44,952 bases of DNA from Chlorobiota bacterium. Lineage in GTDB: Bacteria > Bacteroidota > Ignavibacteria > OLB7. The stretch lies in assembly GCA_016788565.1 (NCBI GenBank), contig JAEUSP010000120.1:1-44952 (forward strand). The letters are read 5' to 3'. Shown piece after piece: positions 42,750 to 44,952 of this stretch. Position numbers and translations under genes: made by a program. Within the stretch, counting starts at the first letter, position 1. The number at the start of each line of letters is the position of its first letter. Under the pieces are notes generated by a model. It did not search any database, was not told where the DNA came from, and saw only the letters and a program-made list of their open reading frames with translations.

Positions 42750-43478
42750 ATGACGCAGAACACCAACACAACCCCCTGGCGCAAAGCCTTCCGCGAAGCA
42801 CGCAGCGTGCTGCTTCCGGCGATTATTGTGGCCATCGGGTTCAACCTGTTCTCCGCTACCGGCGTGCCGTGGATGCGCACAATGCCGCAGGGCCAGGCCA
42901 TCAGCAACGATGAACTTCTTGGAGAAGATACGGCAGCGGTGGCGACCACTCCCCCACCTACGATTGATACCGCCAGCCACGATAGCGCGGCGGCCCAGCA
43001 TCACGACAGCGCGGCAGCGATTGCCGCAGCGGAGAAACAACGGGTTGAGGACTCACTGAAAGCCGCACGCAAAGCCGCCGCCGACAGCATCCAAAAAGCA
43101 AAAACTGCCGAAGCCCAAATGAAGGATGCCGAGAACGTCCAGAAAGGGGTGGTGAAGGAGATCACCACCGACCAGGCGAAGATGCTGTTCGACCGGAAGA
43201 AAGGTTTCTGGATAGATGCACGCCCGGCGGATCTGTACGCCCAGGGGCATATCCCGCGGGCAATCAACATCTTCCCCGAAGAGCTTCGCAAGCATATCAA
43301 CGACCTTCCCGCCAGCGATTTGAACACCCTGATTGTGGTCTATTGCAACGGCGGATTGTGCGAGCTAAGCCACGAACTTGCCAACAGCCTGGTGGCAATG
43401 GGCTTCACCCGCGTGGTGGTTTATACCGGCGGCGAAGCCGAATGGCGCGAACGGGGCTACCCAATGGTCACGAAGTAA
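42750..43478 (+). CDS. Membrane-anchored rhodanese-domain protein
   Basis: 242 aa from ATG 42750; the upstream frame to 42585 overlaps the cytochrome gene and is not counted. An N-terminal helix (SVLLPAIIVAIGFNLFSATGV) anchors it. An Ala/Lys-rich coiled-coil stretch (about 80-135) leads to a rhodanese domain (about 137-242): FWIDARPADLYAQGHIPRAINIF, then VVYCNGGLCELSHELANSL with the catalytic Cys199 in a CNGGLC loop that has a second cysteine (C204), and the C-terminal AEWRERGYPM. It probably handles persulfide or another sulfur/selenium transfer at the membrane face. It is the first gene of a three-gene run with the MauE-like and LexA-like genes. Confidence 0.9.
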   Translation: MTQNTNTTPWRKAFREARSVLLPAIIVAIGFNLFSATGVPWMRTMPQGQAISNDELLGEDTAAVATTPPPTIDTASHDSAAAQHHDSAAAIAAAEKQRVEDSLKAARKAAADSIQKAKTAEAQMKDAENVQKGVVKEITTDQAKMLFDRKKGFWIDARPADLYAQGHIPRAINIFPEELRKHINDLPASDLNTLIVVYCNGGLCELSHELANSLVAMGFTRVVVYTGGEAEWRERGYPMVTK

Positions 43479-43519
43479 TCCGCACAACCAACCCAAGCAC
43501 GCACAACCAACAACAACCG

Positions 43520-44044
43520 ATGAGCAACCAGATATCCGCCAACTCAACGTTTCTTCCAGAGAACTCTGCGCCCAGGGAAACCCCTTTGATGCAGGGAATT
43601 TCGCTTGCTGCCCGGCTGTTGGTCGGCTTTGTGATGCTGATTGCCGGCGCGGGGAAGTTAGGGGCAATCGAGCAGTTCGGCCACAACATCTACAACTACC
43701 AACTGCTCCCGTTATCGCTGGTGAACATTGCTGCACTGCTGTTTGTTTGGGTCGAGATCACCATCGGCATTTTGCTGATTGTTGGCGCGGCGGTGCGGGG
43801 AAGCGCGTTGCTGAGCGGCGCGCTGCTGCTGCTGTTTATCGCTGCGGTGCTTTGGGCAATGTCGCAGGGGTTGGAGATTGATTGCGGCTGCTTCGGCAAC
43901 GCCAACGGCGAAGGCGGAGTAAAAGTTGGCTGGCCAAAAGTGTTGGAGAATCTGGGGCTGCTTGCCGCCTCCATCTTCCTGATCTACTTCCCCCGCTCCT
44001 ACTTCAGCTTGGACAGGGTTATTCACGAGCACTGGGAATCGTAA
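43520..44044 (+). CDS. MauE/DoxX-like redox-associated membrane protein
   Basis: 174 aa from ATG 43520. Four membrane helices carry the signature G-K in AGAGKLGAIEQFGHNIYNYQLLP and the conserved CGCFG motif (C122-C124) in IDCGCFGNANGEGGVKVG just after the third helix. The family (DoxX/MauE) is thought to cooperate in disulfide or quinone-linked redox steps. It has a serine-containing N-terminal tail of about 24 residues. It is followed 46 bp later by the LexA-like gene. Confidence 0.9.
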   Translation: MSNQISANSTFLPENSAPRETPLMQGISLAARLLVGFVMLIAGAGKLGAIEQFGHNIYNYQLLPLSLVNIAALLFVWVEITIGILLIVGAAVRGSALLSGALLLLFIAAVLWAMSQGLEIDCGCFGNANGEGGVKVGWPKVLENLGLLAASIFLIYFPRSYFSLDRVIHEHWES

Positions 44045-44090
44045 ACTCCATCTCCATCTCCATTTTCATCATTCACACAGCTTACGCCCA

Positions 44091-44732
44091 GTGGTTCGCA
44101 CATCGCTAACGCCGCGCCAGAACGAGATTTATGAGTTCATCCGCAACTGCATCCAGCAGCAGGGCGCGCCGCCAACCATTCCCGAAATCGGGGCGCGGTT
44201 CGGGATGAAATCGAACAACGGCGTGAACGACCTTCTGAACGTGCTGGAGCGGAAAGGCTACATCATCCGCCGCCGCGGGACCGCTCGCGGCATCGCCCTT
44301 ACCGACCACGCCCCCCCCGCCGACCCCAAAAGCAAAGGGGTGAAGAAGCTGCCAATCGTTGGCGAAGGGGAAGCCTCCAACCCTTTCGCCATGTTTTTAA
44401 GCCCGCAAGGGATGCTGGCGTTGGACCCCCAACTTGTCCCCCCCGGCAACGCCTTCCTTGCCATTGTGGCCGATGATGGGATGGACAAAGAGGGGATTCT
44501 GAAAGGGGATTACGTGGTGGTCCAGCAAAACCCAAACCCACCACACGGCGCGCTGGTGTTCGCCCTTTCCGGAAGCGACCAAATCGTCCGCCGCCGCAGC
44601 CCCGATGGAGCGCGCCTTCTATCAGCCAACCGATTCTACCCCGCCGTGGAAATTCAGGATACCGAGCAGGTAGCCGTGGTGGGGGAAGTAACCGCAATCC
44701 TCCGAACCGTGAGACGGAAGAGTGAAGAGTGA
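44091..44732 (+). CDS. LexA-like repressor with inactivated self-cleavage site
   Basis: 213 aa from GTG 44091. The N-terminal LexA DNA-binding winged helix is intact (LTPRQNEIYEFIRNCIQQQGAPPTIPEIGARFGMKSNNGVNDLLNVLERKGYI split at 7-57). The C-terminal S24 fold aligns without gaps to E. coli LexA (FLAIVADDGMDKEGILKGD and ALVFALSGSDQIVRRR), but the catalytic Ser is Gly130 (codon 44478-44480) and the catalytic Lys is Arg167 (codon 44589-44591). The scissile Ala-Gly is Ala95-Ser96. It should therefore bind DNA but not autocleave. The last codons (KSEE, stop) are encoded by a heptamer repeat. It follows the rhodanese and MauE-like genes. Confidence 0.9.
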   Translation: MVRTSLTPRQNEIYEFIRNCIQQQGAPPTIPEIGARFGMKSNNGVNDLLNVLERKGYIIRRRGTARGIALTDHAPPADPKSKGVKKLPIVGEGEASNPFAMFLSPQGMLALDPQLVPPGNAFLAIVADDGMDKEGILKGDYVVVQQNPNPPHGALVFALSGSDQIVRRRSPDGARLLSANRFYPAVEIQDTEQVAVVGEVTAILRTVRRKSEE

Positions 44733-44762
44733 AGAGTGAAAGGTGAAGAGTGAAGAGTGAAA
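44717..44762. repeat. Heptamer array (GTGAAGA)n at the 3' end of the LexA-like gene
   Basis: About six units GTGAAGA, with one AGGTGAAG slip, start inside the last four codons of the LexA-like gene and extend beyond its TGA. The unit is the reverse complement of the TCTTCAC array at position 1. Confidence 0.92.
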
Positions 44763-44779
44763 TGAAGACAAAGCCGGAA

Positions 44780-44816
44780 ACTGACCACTGACAACTAACC
44801 ACTGGCGACTGACCAC
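44780..44816. repeat. Heptamer array (ACTGACC)n
   Basis: Five diverged units (ACTGACC, ACTGACA, ACTAACC, ACTGGCG, ACTGACC) in immediate succession, related to the ACAACTG array at 23206. Confidence 0.85.
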
Positions 44817-44835
44817 CCCACCGCAAACCCCGCCC

Positions 44836-44879
44836 TCCGCTCATGCTGAGCCCCGTCGAAGTATGAGCAGGAGCCACCG
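44836..44879 (-). repeat. Dispersed palindromic repeat R2, copy D (inverted)
   Basis: This is the inverted copy of the R2 element, beginning TCCGCTCATGCTGAGCC. It has one extra base relative to copies A to C. Confidence 0.8.
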
Positions 44880-44895
44880 AACCGAGCCGCCATCG

Positions 44896-44915
44896 CCCCG
44901 ACGAGTCGGGGTTTT
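44896..44915 (+). terminator. Short intrinsic terminator near the window end
   Basis: A CCCCGA-CGAG-TCGGGG hairpin is followed by TTTT. It is the first candidate 3' end for the rhodanese-MauE-LexA unit, about 165 bp after the LexA-like stop. Confidence 0.5.
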
Positions 44916-44952
44916 CAACAAGGAGCGACAGCGGCGAAGCCCATCTCGCGCC

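Overview
The window looks like a chromosomal segment of a fairly GC-rich member of the Bacteroidota/Chlorobiota (FCB) supergroup; Candidatus Kapabacteria is my best guess. Four things point there: a giant secreted SBBP/Ig-like protein with a type IX secretion (Por) sorting-type C-terminus; several promoters of the Bacteroidota form TTTG/TTG, 18-21 bp, TAnnTTTG; few Shine-Dalgarno sequences; and a three-gene sdhCAB operon with a single large cytochrome b anchor. The assignment is inferred from gene content, not from a marker-gene tree.

Layout. 1-6.5 kb: a heptanucleotide array, the giant T9SS-type protein, tRNA-Ile2(CAU), ispD and a small FnIII-like anchored protein. 6.6-12.6 kb: a 557-aa helical protein of unknown function, a GyrI-like protein with a candidate operator, a possible 32-aa ORF, rsgA and glmS. 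12.7-16.6 kb is accessory in character: an AT-rich AlbA_2/Schlafen-like gene between 12-bp direct repeats, an unknown secreted protein and a secreted papain-family protease. 16.7-19.9 kb: an EVE-domain protein, a DUF3817 membrane protein, an SRPBCC-epimerase fusion and a DoxX protein. 19.9-24.8 kb: a complete branched-chain amino acid ABC importer (livJHMGF) with an intrinsic terminator after livJ. 24.8-27.8 kb: an AT-rich ClC channel with CBS domains, then a DUF948/YtxH pair. 28.2-33.5 kb: sdhCAB, fmt and miaE. 33.7-37.6 kb: pyrE followed by two related lipoproteins, a probable outer-membrane protein and a TauE/SafE-type permease. 37.9-40.2 kb: a short class III CoA-transferase and ddl, which sits between 79-bp direct repeats. 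40.4-44.7 kb: a di-heme FG-GAP propeller protein and a monoheme cytochrome c on the minus strand, divergent from a rhodanese / MauE-like / LexA-like operon.

The strongest observations are these. (1) The LexA-like repressor has lost both residues of the self-cleavage dyad (Ser to Gly130, Lys to Arg167) and has Ala-Ser at the scissile position, so it should not respond to DNA damage by autoproteolysis; it is encoded with redox-type membrane proteins. (2) Seven intergenic arrays share a strict 7-bp period but have different unit sequences, and several begin exactly at or next to stop codons, one of them encoding the C-terminus of the LexA-like protein. (3) Three MITE-like elements share terminal inverted repeats but carry two different, widely known palindromic cores, which suggests modular non-autonomous elements. 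(4) A second dispersed palindromic repeat occurs four times, two copies bracketing ddl.

I found no rRNA, CRISPR array, integrase or transposase gene.
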